DNA of 64,000 bases. Source: Flavobacterium sp. (lineage in GTDB: Bacteria; Bacteroidota; Bacteroidia; Flavobacteriales; Flavobacteriaceae). Shown here piece by piece: positions 42,207 to 51,448 of the stretch. Made by a program: the position numbers and the translations under genes. The DNA lies in assembly GCF_039595935.1 (NCBI RefSeq), contig NZ_JBCNKR010000004.1, positions 1,549,001-1,613,000 on the forward strand, written 5' to 3'. The notes below the pieces were generated by a model. The model saw nothing but the letters and a program-made list of their open reading frames with translations. It had not been told where the DNA came from and ran no database searches. Every line of letters starts with the position of its first letter. The first letter of the stretch is position 1.

Positions 42207-44150
42207 CTACTTAGAACCTTTTCCTCTAAGCTTATATTTATTCTCCTTATATAAATTTCCAGCTGTAATTACATGTGCCAAAGCATCTTTCGCTAATTCT
42301 TCATTTAATTTTACCGGAATTAAAGTAGTATCATTTTTAATTTCAAATTGCAGCGGTTTTAAATTTGGCTGCATAATGACAACCTGATTTTCAACTCTAA
42401 ATGCATTGATGTCATTGAACTGCATAATTGATCTTCCTTGTACTTTTGGATCTAATTTATTTAAGTTTCTTCCCATCATTGGTGTTTCAAACGGAATTCC
42501 TAAATAACTTAATAATGTTGGTGGAATATCGATCTGACTTGCCAGTCTGTCATAAACGGCTCCTTTTGGAACTCCCGGCCCCATAATAAAAGCCGGAATA
42601 TGGAATTTATTTATTGGCACTAAATTCTTTCCGTATGTTCTTGTGTTATGATCTGCAATTACGATGAAAATTGTGTTTTTAAAATAGGGTTCTTTTTTAG
42701 CCATTTCAAAGAATTTTCCAATCGAGAAATCGGCATATTTCATTGCATTGTTTACCGTTGCAGCTTTTTTATCAAACTGTTTGATTCTTCCCGCAGGATA
42801 TTCAAATGGTTCGTGGTTTGACGTTGAAAACATTAAAGAGAAAAATGGTTTATCTCCTTTTGATTTGAAATAATTATTGGCTTTAGTAACCAAATCCTCA
42901 TCAGAATAACCCCAGGTTCCTTTAAAAGCATATTTATTTCCATCTGATTCAAAATCAGTTTGGTCTACGATATCAGTAAAACCATTTCCGTTGAAAAACG
43001 AAGCCATATTATCAAAATTGGCCATTCCGCCATAAATAAAACTCGTGTCGTAACCTTTATGTTTTAAAGCATCGGCAAGGGTAAAAAATCCTTGTTGTGA
43101 GTTTCCAAGTTTTACAACACTTTCAGATGGCGAAGGCAAAAATCCGGTTACAACAGCTTCGATTCCTCTCACGCTTCTGGTTCCCGTGCAGTACAAATTG
43201 GTAAACAATAATCCTTCTTTAGATAATTTATCAAACTCTGGAGTTAAAGGTTTTCCGCCTAAAATTCCAACGTATTCTGCCCCTAAACTTTCCTGTAAAA
43301 AAATAACCAAATTGTATGGCTTTTTCTTAACTGAATCTGGCTGCTGTACATGAAGAAACGGAATTTCTTTATCTGTAAAATCATTTGGACCAGCGATCAT
43401 GTATTTTTTTACACGGGCAATCGCTTCGGCTTCATCCATTTTACCGTACATTTTGGTATTTCCTTCATTTTTAATTGAATATGCAGCAAAAGCAACGGTA
43501 TAAAATGAATTTAGTCCCAACGTATTTGTAAGCTGATCTGTAGAAAAAACAGCATTACTGGCATTAATTGGGCGTTTTGAAGTCAAACTTGAACGTGCTC
43601 CAAAAAACAATAAAAATGCTAATAATGGAAAAACCATTAATTTGAATTTATATTCGGTACTTGTTGTATGGAAATATTTTTTCCCTTTTTTGAAAGCCAA
43701 ATAAATGACAACTCCCAGAATTAAAAAAGTTACGATTATAGATGTCAGATAACTTTTTACAAGCATTCCGACCACTTCTTTCGGATAAATGAGGTAATCT
43801 AAGAAAATCTTGTTGGGGCGTGTATCGTATTGTTTTACAAAATCAGGAGAAGCTAATTCTACAAAAAGAATCAAAAACAAAAATAAGAAGCTGTAAATGA
43901 CCAAAAACTTATTGGTAAACTTAAGCCATTTATTGGGTAAAAAGGTGATTAGAACTGCTGGCAGAAATGACAAATAACAAAGTAAAATTAAATCCATTCG
44001 AAGTCCGATTGGAAAAATATACCAGAAATCAGGTGTTTGTTCTACTCTTTCTTTAAAAAGGAAAAATAAAAATATTCGGCTTAAAGTGGTAATCAGTAAT
44101 CCGATCAATATAAAATTGAAAATAGGTTTTAAAAAACTTAATTTTTTCAT
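42207..44150 (-). CDS. LTA-synthase-like membrane sulfatase/phosphoglycerol transferase
   Basis: About 647 residues from the ATG at 44150 (MKKLSFLKPIFNFILIGLL); an upstream ATG at 44195 adds 15 residues unlike a membrane N-terminus. Five hydrophobic helices fill the first ~190 residues, followed by an extracytoplasmic alkaline-phosphatase-fold domain: VIFLQESLGAEYVG, FTNLYCTGTRSVRGIEA (catalytic Thr), and VIADHNTRTYG (metal His/Asp). This is the LTA synthase/OpgB superfamily, which transfers phosphoglycerol-type groups. The 44208 gene lies just upstream in the same direction. Confidence 0.87.
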   Translation of the reverse strand: MKKLSFLKPIFNFILIGLLITTLSRIFLFFLFKERVEQTPDFWYIFPIGLRMDLILLCYLSFLPAVLITFLPNKWLKFTNKFLVIYSFLFLFLILFVELASPDFVKQYDTRPNKIFLDYLIYPKEVVGMLVKSYLTSIIVTFLILGVVIYLAFKKGKKYFHTTSTEYKFKLMVFPLLAFLLFFGARSSLTSKRPINASNAVFSTDQLTNTLGLNSFYTVAFAAYSIKNEGNTKMYGKMDEAEAIARVKKYMIAGPNDFTDKEIPFLHVQQPDSVKKKPYNLVIFLQESLGAEYVGILGGKPLTPEFDKLSKEGLLFTNLYCTGTRSVRGIEAVVTGFLPSPSESVVKLGNSQQGFFTLADALKHKGYDTSFIYGGMANFDNMASFFNGNGFTDIVDQTDFESDGNKYAFKGTWGYSDEDLVTKANNYFKSKGDKPFFSLMFSTSNHEPFEYPAGRIKQFDKKAATVNNAMKYADFSIGKFFEMAKKEPYFKNTIFIVIADHNTRTYGKNLVPINKFHIPAFIMGPGVPKGAVYDRLASQIDIPPTLLSYLGIPFETPMMGRNLNKLDPKVQGRSIMQFNDINAFRVENQVVIMQPNLKPLQFEIKNDTTLIPVKLNEELAKDALAHVITAGNLYKENKYKLRGKGSK

Positions 44151-44207
44151 TGAATAATTCACATTATTTTGACTTAAGCACGTCATGAAACGCACTATTC
44201 TGCGTGT

Positions 44208-44435
44208 CTACTCTTCGTAACGATTTATTTCTCTGTCGTAGAAATCATTAGCTTTTTCGATTAAACCTTCCATTTCAGCATTTAATTCTGCTTCATCAAG
44301 ATCTTCTGCTTCTTCTAAAAATTCAACCTCATCATCTTTTAGATTGATTATAAATCTTGGATAATCCAGGTGAATGATAAAGATATCATCTGGAAAATCT
44401 GTATTGTCTCCAAGTAAAAATTTAGGTAATTCCAT
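44208..44435 (-). CDS. Small acidic conserved-type protein
   Basis: 75 residues, very acidic in the second half (EVEFLEEAEDLDEAELNAEMEG), no signal peptide, no membrane helix. The first part (FLLGDNTDFPDDIFIIHLDYPRFIINL) looks beta-rich. Not recognised as a named family. It lies 57 bases upstream of the preferred sulfatase start and may be co-transcribed with it. A TGCCACAG inverted repeat lies upstream. Confidence 0.65.
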   Translation of the reverse strand: MELPKFLLGDNTDFPDDIFIIHLDYPRFIINLKDDEVEFLEEAEDLDEAELNAEMEGLIEKANDFYDREINRYEE

Positions 44436-44490
44436 AGTATTTAAGTTTATTTTAGATTTATTAATGCCTGTTAAACAGGTTGATTTTTTT

Positions 44491-44555
44491 TGCCACAGAT
44501 TTCACGGATTGAAATGATTATTTTTTAATCCTTATAATCTCTGAAATCTGTGGCA
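44491..44555. repeat. TGCCACAG-type inverted repeat
   Basis: TGCCACAGATTTCA (44491-44504) and its inverse (44542-44555), with GGATT and AATCC pairing further in. Same family as 25116-25168; it lies between the MATE and the small acidic gene. Confidence 0.6.
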
Positions 44556-44575
44556 TATTATTTTAGGCTCCAAAT

Positions 44576-45961
44576 TTAATTATTTGCAAATGAATTGGAG
44601 ATTAATTTCTTAGTTAGAAAATGAAAACGCATATACAGAAAAATGGCTGCTGTAGTTAAACCTGCCAAAAGCCCTATCCATACACCTTGTGCTTTCAATT
44701 CAGTATATTCTCCCAAATAATATGAAATTGGAAAACCAATAACCCAATAGGCCACAAAGGTAATATACATAGGTACTTTTACATCCTGCAATCCACGTAA
44801 AGCGCCTAAAACTACAACCTGAATCCCGTCTGAAATTTGGAAAATTGCAGCAATTAAAAGTAGTTTTGATGCAATTGCAATTACTTCAGTGTTATCCAGA
44901 ATTTGTCCGGTATTTTCCATATTTAAAAAAATATGCGGGAAAAAATCATGAAAAACTACAAACAAAAAGGCAAAAAAAGTTTCTATAATAATGGCAAGTA
45001 AAAATATAGAACGAGCCACAACTACAAGGTTTTTATAATCCTGCAGTCCTCTCTGATTACTTACTCTAATCATAGATGTGACACTTAATCCCATGGCAAA
45101 CATAAAAGTAAGTGACGACAAACTTAAAGCGATTTGATTGGCTGCCTGACTGGTTTTACCAATATTTCCGCAAAGCCATATCGAAGCTGTAAACAATACA
45201 ACTTCAAAAAGCATTTGCATAGCTGATGGAAATCCTAAATTTATTATTTTTTTTAGCGTTGCACTTTTAATTTCGCTGAAACTAAAATTTTTGAAAAAGT
45301 GTTTTAAATCATTTCTTCTTGAAAGCATAATATGCATGAACATGACTAAAAATATTCTCGAAATTACGGTACCAAGTGCTGCGCCGATAATTCCCATTTT
45401 AGGAAAAATCCAAATTCCGTAAATCAACACATAATTTATCCCTACATGAAGTACGTTTGCCATAATCATCGCATACATCGAATATTTTGTCATCGATTTT
45501 CCGTCGGCAAACTGTTTATAGCCCTGATACATGACTAATGGAATCAGTGAAAAAGCAACCCAGTCTAAATAAGGTTTTGCTAATACAATTACTTCTTTAG
45601 GCTGTTCCAGTAATTCCATTAATGGTTTTGCTAGAACAATTAAAGTAAAAAGAAGTAATCCAATAATAGCGCACAAAAACAAGCCGTGATGAAATGCAGA
45701 ACGAATTTTGCCATCGTTTTTTTCAGCATCTCCTTCGGCAACAATTGGTGTGATGGCAGTAGAAAAGCCAATTCCTAATGACATGGCAATAAAAATCATA
45801 CTGTTTCCAAGTGAAACGGCTGCCAATTCTGTACTGCCTAATTTTCCAACCATAATATTGTCGACAATACCAATTAAAGTATGACCAACCATTCCTAATA
45901 TTATAGGATATGCCAGTCTGAAATTATAAGAAAACTCTTTTGTGTACTGCTTTAAATTCAA
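44576..45961 (-). CDS. MATE-family efflux transporter
   Basis: 461 residues from a TTG at 45961 (MNLKQYTKEFSYNFRLAYPI). The frame extends upstream to 46054, but a -7 box (45981-45988) shows that transcription starts after that point. Twelve hydrophobic helices; GMVGHTLIGIVDNIMVGKLG and the matching mid-protein repeat are typical of MATE/NorM pumps, which export cationic drugs in exchange for Na+ or H+. Single gene. Confidence 0.9.
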   Translation of the reverse strand: MNLKQYTKEFSYNFRLAYPIILGMVGHTLIGIVDNIMVGKLGSTELAAVSLGNSMIFIAMSLGIGFSTAITPIVAEGDAEKNDGKIRSAFHHGLFLCAIIGLLLFTLIVLAKPLMELLEQPKEVIVLAKPYLDWVAFSLIPLVMYQGYKQFADGKSMTKYSMYAMIMANVLHVGINYVLIYGIWIFPKMGIIGAALGTVISRIFLVMFMHIMLSRRNDLKHFFKNFSFSEIKSATLKKIINLGFPSAMQMLFEVVLFTASIWLCGNIGKTSQAANQIALSLSSLTFMFAMGLSVTSMIRVSNQRGLQDYKNLVVVARSIFLLAIIIETFFAFLFVVFHDFFPHIFLNMENTGQILDNTEVIAIASKLLLIAAIFQISDGIQVVVLGALRGLQDVKVPMYITFVAYWVIGFPISYYLGEYTELKAQGVWIGLLAGLTTAAIFLYMRFHFLTKKLISNSFANN

Positions 45962-45980
45962 TTTTATACTTTTTTGTGGG

Positions 45981-45988
45981 CAAAGATA
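45981..45988 (-). promoter_or_regulatory. Promoter -7 box of the MATE gene
   Basis: Read on the minus strand this is TATCTTTG, 20 bases before the TTG start; it decides the start codon. Confidence 0.65.
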
Positions 45989-46150
45989 GTCAGAAGCTTC
46001 GAATTCTGTCCTATTAATAAAAATATAAGCGTTTTTTAAGGCTAAACTTAGCATACCATAATATTATATAACGATTTTTAAAAATTATATAACAAGCTCA
46101 AAAGACCTCTGTTCTACTTTTACATTATTAATAATTGAAAAATATTTGCC

Positions 46151-46672
46151 ATGAGAAAATTACAGTTTATATGCCTCGCTGCTTTCGCATTTTTATACTC
46201 CAACACCACTTTTGCACAAGAGACTGCAGCAACAAATTACGATCAGGGATTTAGATTAGGTTTTGGTTTAAACGGGGGAATCCCAACAGACAGTAAAGAT
46301 TATGACTGGTCACTTGGCGGCGACGTTCGTTTACAATACGATTTATCTAAAAGAACTTCATTGACTTTAACAACTGGTTTTACAAACTTGTTTTTAGGAA
46401 AAGATGAATTAGGAAATGACATAAAAGATTTAGGATTTATTCCTGCAAAAGCTGGTTTTAAAGCTTTTATCTGGGAAGATCAATTTTATGTTTTAGGAGA
46501 AGTAGGTGCCGGTTTTGCTGTAACAAACGGTTATGACGACACTACTTTTTTATGGGCGCCAGGAATTGGATATGCTAACAAATACATTGACATTAGTGTC
46601 CGTTATGAGGACTATCAGAAATTCAAAACCAATCAAGTGGCTCTGCGTCTAGCCTATGGTTTTGATTTATAA
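46151..46672 (+). CDS. Outer-membrane beta-barrel protein
   Basis: 173 residues. A signal peptide (MRKLQFICLAAFAFLYSNTT...FAQ, cleavage after about 22) is followed by alternating beta strands rich in G, aromatic and polar residues (FRLGFGLNGGIP, GGDVRLQYDL, VRYEDYQKFKTNQ) and a final strand ALRLAYGFDL ending in Phe-x-Leu, typical of small OmpA/OmpX-type barrels. No ligand is known. Single gene. Confidence 0.8.
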   Translation: MRKLQFICLAAFAFLYSNTTFAQETAATNYDQGFRLGFGLNGGIPTDSKDYDWSLGGDVRLQYDLSKRTSLTLTTGFTNLFLGKDELGNDIKDLGFIPAKAGFKAFIWEDQFYVLGEVGAGFAVTNGYDDTTFLWAPGIGYANKYIDISVRYEDYQKFKTNQVALRLAYGFDL

Positions 46673-46710
46673 AAAGAAAGGTTTATTTTATTTTTTTGTT
46701 TTTGGTAACA

Positions 46711-46742
46711 AACCCCGGAAGTTTCATAGTCTTCCGGGTTTT
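46711..46742 (+). terminator. Intrinsic terminator of the beta-barrel gene
   Basis: CCCGGAAG (46714-46721), a 9-base loop, CTTCCGGG (46731-46738) and TTTT. Confidence 0.8.
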
Positions 46743-46780
46743 GTATTTTATAGAAGCTGGTAGATATTCAAATCTTCTGA

Positions 46781-46813
46781 ATCTTTGTCAAAGTTTTAAA
46801 CTTTGACAAAGAT
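46781..46813. repeat. CTTTGTCAAAG palindrome, copy 1
   Basis: A perfect 33-base palindrome (16-bp arms around one T) with core CTTTGTCAAAGTTT. Related copies are at 54819, 58529 and 59160. Confidence 0.65.
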
Positions 46814-46830
46814 ATTTTCTCATCATCAAA

Positions 46831-48603
46831 TTACTTCACATACTTTTTATCGGTTAAAGTTTTCATGAAAGCAATCAGCTGTTTTTTTTCTTTATCAGAT
46901 AAATTCAGTTTGTCTTCAGGCAGAGTTTGATTTTGAAGATCGAATCCTAATCCTAAACCTCCTCCCTGATCGTAGAAATCTATAACTTCTTCAAGGGTTT
47001 TATAAACGCCATTGTGCATATACGGAGCAGTAAGTTCTATATTTCTAATTGTAGGCGTTTTGAAGGAATTTTTATGAATTGCAGCCTGCGTTATAACATA
47101 TTTACCTAAATCACCATCAAGCTTTTTTCTTTTATCAGGCACTCCTAAAATTTCACTTTCAGATTTGGCGAAATTGGGCGGAACTGTTCCGTTTGTAAGC
47201 GGAATAAAATGACAGGTTGCGCATTTGGCTTTTCCGGCAAATAAATTAAATCCTGCTTTTTCATCTGTCGTAAATGTTGACTTATTCTGCATATAATTAT
47301 CAAATTTTGAATCATAATTGCTCAGCGAACGAATATAAGATGCTAAAGCATTTTTAATGGCAAATTCATTTATTTCTCCTTTTGGAAAAGCTTCCTTAAA
47401 ATCTTTTACATATTCGGCTTTGTGTTGAATGGCTAAAGCCGATTTTTCTAAAGATCCGTGCATTTCATTTTCATTTTTAATTACGGCAACGGCCTGATCT
47501 TCTAAATAACTTACCCTTGAATCCATAAAAAAAACACGCTGAAAAGCAATATTGGTTAAGGTTGGTGTATTGCGCTGAATCATTGATTTTCCGTCTAATG
47601 AAACAGCTCTTTCTAATCCGTCTGTAAAAGCTTTTTCTTCATAATGACAAGATGCGCAAGAACGAGTGTTGTTCCCGGATAAAATAGGATCGTTGAATAA
47701 TTTTTTCCCTAAAGCAATTTTTTCAGGTGTTGTTTTATAATCTGGAAAACCCGAAAATGCTTCAGGATCAAAAGCATCTTTCTCGAATAATGTTTGCGCT
47801 GTGGTTTTTAACCCTCGCTGTTCTTTCATAAACGGAATTCCTAATTCTGTCTGCGTTTTATAAAGTCCCTTGCTTAACGGATTCAAAATTTCTTTTATAA
47901 AATAGGCGCGGTCAAAAGCATTAAAATTGTTATTTGTCTCTAAATATTTTTTTCCTTTTTCTAAAATTCCAAGAAGTTCTTTTGAATTTGAAATTTCATT
48001 ATTTTCAAGATAAATGCGATAATATTTTTCGATTGTTTCTAAAGATACTTTCGCTTCCGGAAGCGAATTTAAAACTACAGGTGAATCAAACCCTGTAATT
48101 CCCAAAGTAATAATTCTGTAAACTTCTAATCGCATGGCGTCAAAAACATGAGCATCTGTCAGTTCATTTGAACCTGAAACTTTTTCTAACCGAATTAAAT
48201 TAGCAGATAAAACTCCCAGTTCTTTCAGTAGTTCTTCTTTGTTGTTTTTGTCGTATTTAGGGAAAATCAATTCTTCGACAACCTGAAATCCTTCGGGATC
48301 AACTGTTATATTATCATTTTCTTCAAACTCAGGAATTGCCGGTCCGTTGATTGATTTAGAAACCGCTGGCGAATAATATTCACTCAGCAATTCTACTTTT
48401 TTATAACTTTTATGTGCCTCCAGAAATTGCTGCTGAATTTGAGTTTCTACAGCATCTGACTCTACTGAATGTTTAAGTTCGGTAACTTTTTCAATTAATA
48501 AAGTAATGTCTTTCTGAAAGAGTTTATTTATTTCCTCATGTTTGTTTTTTTTCTGACAGGCAGCAAATACAAACAAGAATAATAAACAATATATTTTTTT
48601 CAT
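46831..48603 (-). CDS. Di-haem cytochrome c peroxidase lipoprotein with N-terminal imelysin-like domain
   Basis: 590 residues. Lipobox FVFAAC (Cys16). Residues ~20-270 are helical and resemble the imelysin/EfeO superfamily (FLEAHKSYKKVELLSEYYSP and PEGFQVVEELIFP), from memory. The C-terminal half is the bacterial di-haem peroxidase/MauG type with haem sites CASCH (316-320) and CATCH (461-465). The family reduces hydrogen peroxide or oxidises other substrates in the periplasm. It lies 95 bases downstream of the PhoX-like gene, and the two are probably co-transcribed. Confidence 0.85.
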   Translation of the reverse strand: MKKIYCLLFLFVFAACQKKNKHEEINKLFQKDITLLIEKVTELKHSVESDAVETQIQQQFLEAHKSYKKVELLSEYYSPAVSKSINGPAIPEFEENDNITVDPEGFQVVEELIFPKYDKNNKEELLKELGVLSANLIRLEKVSGSNELTDAHVFDAMRLEVYRIITLGITGFDSPVVLNSLPEAKVSLETIEKYYRIYLENNEISNSKELLGILEKGKKYLETNNNFNAFDRAYFIKEILNPLSKGLYKTQTELGIPFMKEQRGLKTTAQTLFEKDAFDPEAFSGFPDYKTTPEKIALGKKLFNDPILSGNNTRSCASCHYEEKAFTDGLERAVSLDGKSMIQRNTPTLTNIAFQRVFFMDSRVSYLEDQAVAVIKNENEMHGSLEKSALAIQHKAEYVKDFKEAFPKGEINEFAIKNALASYIRSLSNYDSKFDNYMQNKSTFTTDEKAGFNLFAGKAKCATCHFIPLTNGTVPPNFAKSESEILGVPDKRKKLDGDLGKYVITQAAIHKNSFKTPTIRNIELTAPYMHNGVYKTLEEVIDFYDQGGGLGLGFDLQNQTLPEDKLNLSDKEKKQLIAFMKTLTDKKYVK

Positions 48604-48698
48604 GATGTCGTAACGTTTAAAAACGGATTTTTAGAAAAACAGAAACCACTACCTCAATTTGAAATAGTGGATATCTGTTTTTTCTAGTACTTAAAAAT

Positions 48699-50153
48699 TT
48701 ATCTCGCTAAACCTTTAATAACCACAATTTGACTTGCTTGATCTTCTTTTGGACGATTTGTTCCTCCATCTGCTTTTAGATATCTTTCTCCTTTCCATGT
48801 ATGCGGTTGTACGCTCAACATAAAAGTATCCTCAATACCAAGCTGTTCAGAAACGTCAATTAAAGCACCATACTCCCAGCTTCCAAATTTAGATGTTCCT
48901 CCTACGTTGTATTTAGCAGCATCAGTCGCTGTACGACGGTGATCTAATTCTAATGCAACTTTTAATTCTTTTGTTGCAATATTATATTGATAAATATATG
49001 CGTCATGAGTTTCGTCCCCATATCCGTTTGCATCTTCTTCAACATATACATAATTTTTAGTCACACAAATATTATCCGGGTTTTGAAATTTACCAGCAAT
49101 TCCAGAACGATTGTCACCATCCAAAATAACTTCTAAAGTTCCTTTTAACGGGTCAGCCGCATCAAGGTTTAATTTGTAAACTCTACCGTATTTAGTTCTA
49201 GAACCATCTGCATTTGTTCCTGTTATATCTTGTCCGGTTACATTAAAGTATACTTCACGATCAGCAGCAGCACCGCCTTTACGGTAATCTAAATCCTCAA
49301 CACGACCAAATTTAATTGCTTTTAAAGTATTTACAGAAGCATTAATCTGCGCTCCTGTAAGTGTTTTATGATTATCAATTTTCACAAAAGAAACAGCATA
49401 CGTTTTACCAGTTTCCATGTCTTTTTCTCTCTGGTTATCGTCATTTCTTTTTAACATGTATAAAGAACCGTTTGTTAAATCGCCAACGCTATTTGATACA
49501 TACATAAAAACCTGACCTCCGTAAGTTCCAGAATCATCATCACCAATTACAACAACCGTTTTACCACTATAAGCAGAAGTACGTAATGGAAGTGCATTTT
49601 CAGCACTTAAACGTCCAAAACCAGCTAATTCTTTAGATACAGATGCTGCTCCCGCATCTCCATAAGGATCTAAGGCGTGTGTACGAGATTCTTCTCCAGA
49701 TTCTCCACAAGTTAGATAAACTGGTCCAAAACCATGTTCTGCTTGTGTAGCCATTGTAGCACCACATAATCTCCAAGTTCCTCCGTTAGAGTTTAATAAA
49801 TATTCTCCTTTTACAGGTTTGAATGTTTTATCCAGAGTAATTCTTGAAACAGCAAAATTGTCTTCGTTATTTACCAAAAAAGTAAAAGTTCCGTCTGCGT
49901 TTTTCAATAAACCAGATCCATCTGCAGAACCTCCAAAAACATATTTTGGGCTATCCGGAAAAACATCATCTGAACTAAAAAGAGAGTAAATTTTCAGATT
50001 TTCGAAACCTGCCTGTGCCTTTATTAAACTTGGCGTTACAGATTGGTCTTTTAAAACAACACTTGTTGTTTCTGTTTCGTCTTTAGAATCGTTGTTATTA
50101 CAAGATGTAATAAAAGAGCCTAAAACTAGTAGAGGTAGAATAATTCGTTTCAT
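48699..50153 (-). CDS. PhoX/DUF839-like secreted protein
   Basis: 484 residues with a lipoprotein signal ending GSFITSC (Cys18) and a following N/D-rich stretch. The body is beta-rich (VFGGSADGSGLLKNADGTF, FLVNNEDNFAVSRITLD, VYLTCGESGEES) and resembles PhoX-type beta-propeller proteins (DUF839), which bind calcium and iron and may be phosphatases; key ligand residues cannot be assigned by eye. It is cotranscribed with the di-haem peroxidase by position, so a role in phosphate or oxidative metabolism is possible. Confidence 0.6.
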   Translation of the reverse strand: MKRIILPLLVLGSFITSCNNNDSKDETETTSVVLKDQSVTPSLIKAQAGFENLKIYSLFSSDDVFPDSPKYVFGGSADGSGLLKNADGTFTFLVNNEDNFAVSRITLDKTFKPVKGEYLLNSNGGTWRLCGATMATQAEHGFGPVYLTCGESGEESRTHALDPYGDAGAASVSKELAGFGRLSAENALPLRTSAYSGKTVVVIGDDDSGTYGGQVFMYVSNSVGDLTNGSLYMLKRNDDNQREKDMETGKTYAVSFVKIDNHKTLTGAQINASVNTLKAIKFGRVEDLDYRKGGAAADREVYFNVTGQDITGTNADGSRTKYGRVYKLNLDAADPLKGTLEVILDGDNRSGIAGKFQNPDNICVTKNYVYVEEDANGYGDETHDAYIYQYNIATKELKVALELDHRRTATDAAKYNVGGTSKFGSWEYGALIDVSEQLGIEDTFMLSVQPHTWKGERYLKADGGTNRPKEDQASQIVVIKGLAR

Positions 50154-50442
50154 GAAGCTAAATATTGGTTTTTATTTTTTTACAAAGTAAATCCCTACTC
50201 TTTAACTTAAAATGATTTGGGTATTATGAAAAAAAGAAGACTTTTCTCAAAAACGGATAACATGAAGAGAAAAATTAACATTAATTTAGTAATACAAAAT
50301 AGACATAAACTTACAATAACATTCGAATAAAAAAGAATTTTAAATTACTACACCAAAAACTAAACCCGACAGGTTTTAAAAACCTGTCGGGTTTAGTTTT
50401 GAAGAAATTATCTCATCATCAAATTGACACATTATCTAATTA
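50154..50442. other. 289-base divergent/intergenic stretch with one palindrome
   Basis: It contains the 45-base palindrome at 50356-50400 and AT-rich sequence upstream of the PhoX-like gene. No gene is seen. Confidence 0.55.
50356..50400. terminator. CCGACAGG-type palindrome near the PPK2 gene end
   Basis: A perfect 45-base palindrome (22-bp arms around one A), core CCCGACAGGTTTT. It probably terminates the PPK2 transcript. Covarying versions lie at 22299 and 40121. Confidence 0.7.
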
Positions 50443-51321
50443 CTAACTTTTCTCCAAAGTCTTCTTATAAGTTTCAAAATTATCTTTAATCTCTTTAGGC
50501 AGTTCCGGAACCTGTATATCAGTGTATTTTTTCATTTCTTCCCAAATAATTTTGGCAACAATATATCTTGCCATGTCTTTATCATCGGCAGGAATTACAT
50601 ACCATGGTGCGTGTTCTTTAGAAGTTTCGTTTATGGCTTCTTCATAATATTGTTGATATTCATCCCAATGTTTGCGTTCTTTTAAGTCGCCCGGAGAAAA
50701 TTTCCAATTGTGTTTTCCTTCTTCCAAACGACGCAATAAACGATTCTTTTGTTCGTCTTTACTCAAATGCAGAAAAAACTTCATGACAATCGTTCCGTTT
50801 TCGGCGATATGCTTTTCGAAGTTATTAATTTGTTCGATTCTGTTTTTCCAGAATTTAGGTTTAATATCGTCAACAGAATTTATTCCCGGTAAATTCTCTG
50901 CCAAGATAAATTCAGGGTGAACGCGCGTTACCAAAACATTTTCATAGTGCGTTCGGTTAAAAATGGCAAACTTTCCTTTTTCCGGCAAGGCAATATAATG
51001 ACGCCATAAATAATCGTGTTCCAGTTCTGTAGAATTCGGCGTTTTAAAACTATGTACGACAACCCCACGTGGATTAAATTCTTTAAAAACTTCTCGAATC
51101 AAACTATCTTTTCCTGAAGTGTCCATTCCCTGCAGACAAATTAAAACTCCATATTTATTGTGCGCATACATTATATCCTGAAAATCACTCAGTTTTTCTT
51201 TTACTTTTTCAAGTTTATCTTCTTTTTCATCGTCGTCTGCATCCACTTTTAATAAAGTCGGAATTTTACTTAATTTAATTTTATCTGTAACTTTAAAATC
51301 TTTCGGATCTATTGATTTCAT
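50443..51321 (-). CDS. ppk2: PPK2-family polyphosphate:nucleotide phosphotransferase
   Basis: 292 residues. Walker A-like LQGMDTSGKDS (about 63-73), FNRTHYENVLVTRVHPE with the catalytic DRS/NRT region and the lid RRLEEGKHNWKFSPGD identify PPK2. The enzyme phosphorylates AMP or ADP with polyphosphate or the reverse; the single domain and length fit class I or III, which cannot be separated by eye. No signal peptide. Single gene with its own palindromic terminator. Confidence 0.88.
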   Translation of the reverse strand: MKSIDPKDFKVTDKIKLSKIPTLLKVDADDDEKEDKLEKVKEKLSDFQDIMYAHNKYGVLICLQGMDTSGKDSLIREVFKEFNPRGVVVHSFKTPNSTELEHDYLWRHYIALPEKGKFAIFNRTHYENVLVTRVHPEFILAENLPGINSVDDIKPKFWKNRIEQINNFEKHIAENGTIVMKFFLHLSKDEQKNRLLRRLEEGKHNWKFSPGDLKERKHWDEYQQYYEEAINETSKEHAPWYVIPADDKDMARYIVAKIIWEEMKKYTDIQVPELPKEIKDNFETYKKTLEKS

Positions 51322-51448
51322 ATTTTCAAATTTTGTATTATAAATATAGTAATTTTACGAAGCAAATTCCTGCTATTCATTTCAATAATTTGCTATCAGG
51401 AATAAGTTTTGGCTTTCAAAATAATATTTCTACTTTTTAAAATTTATA

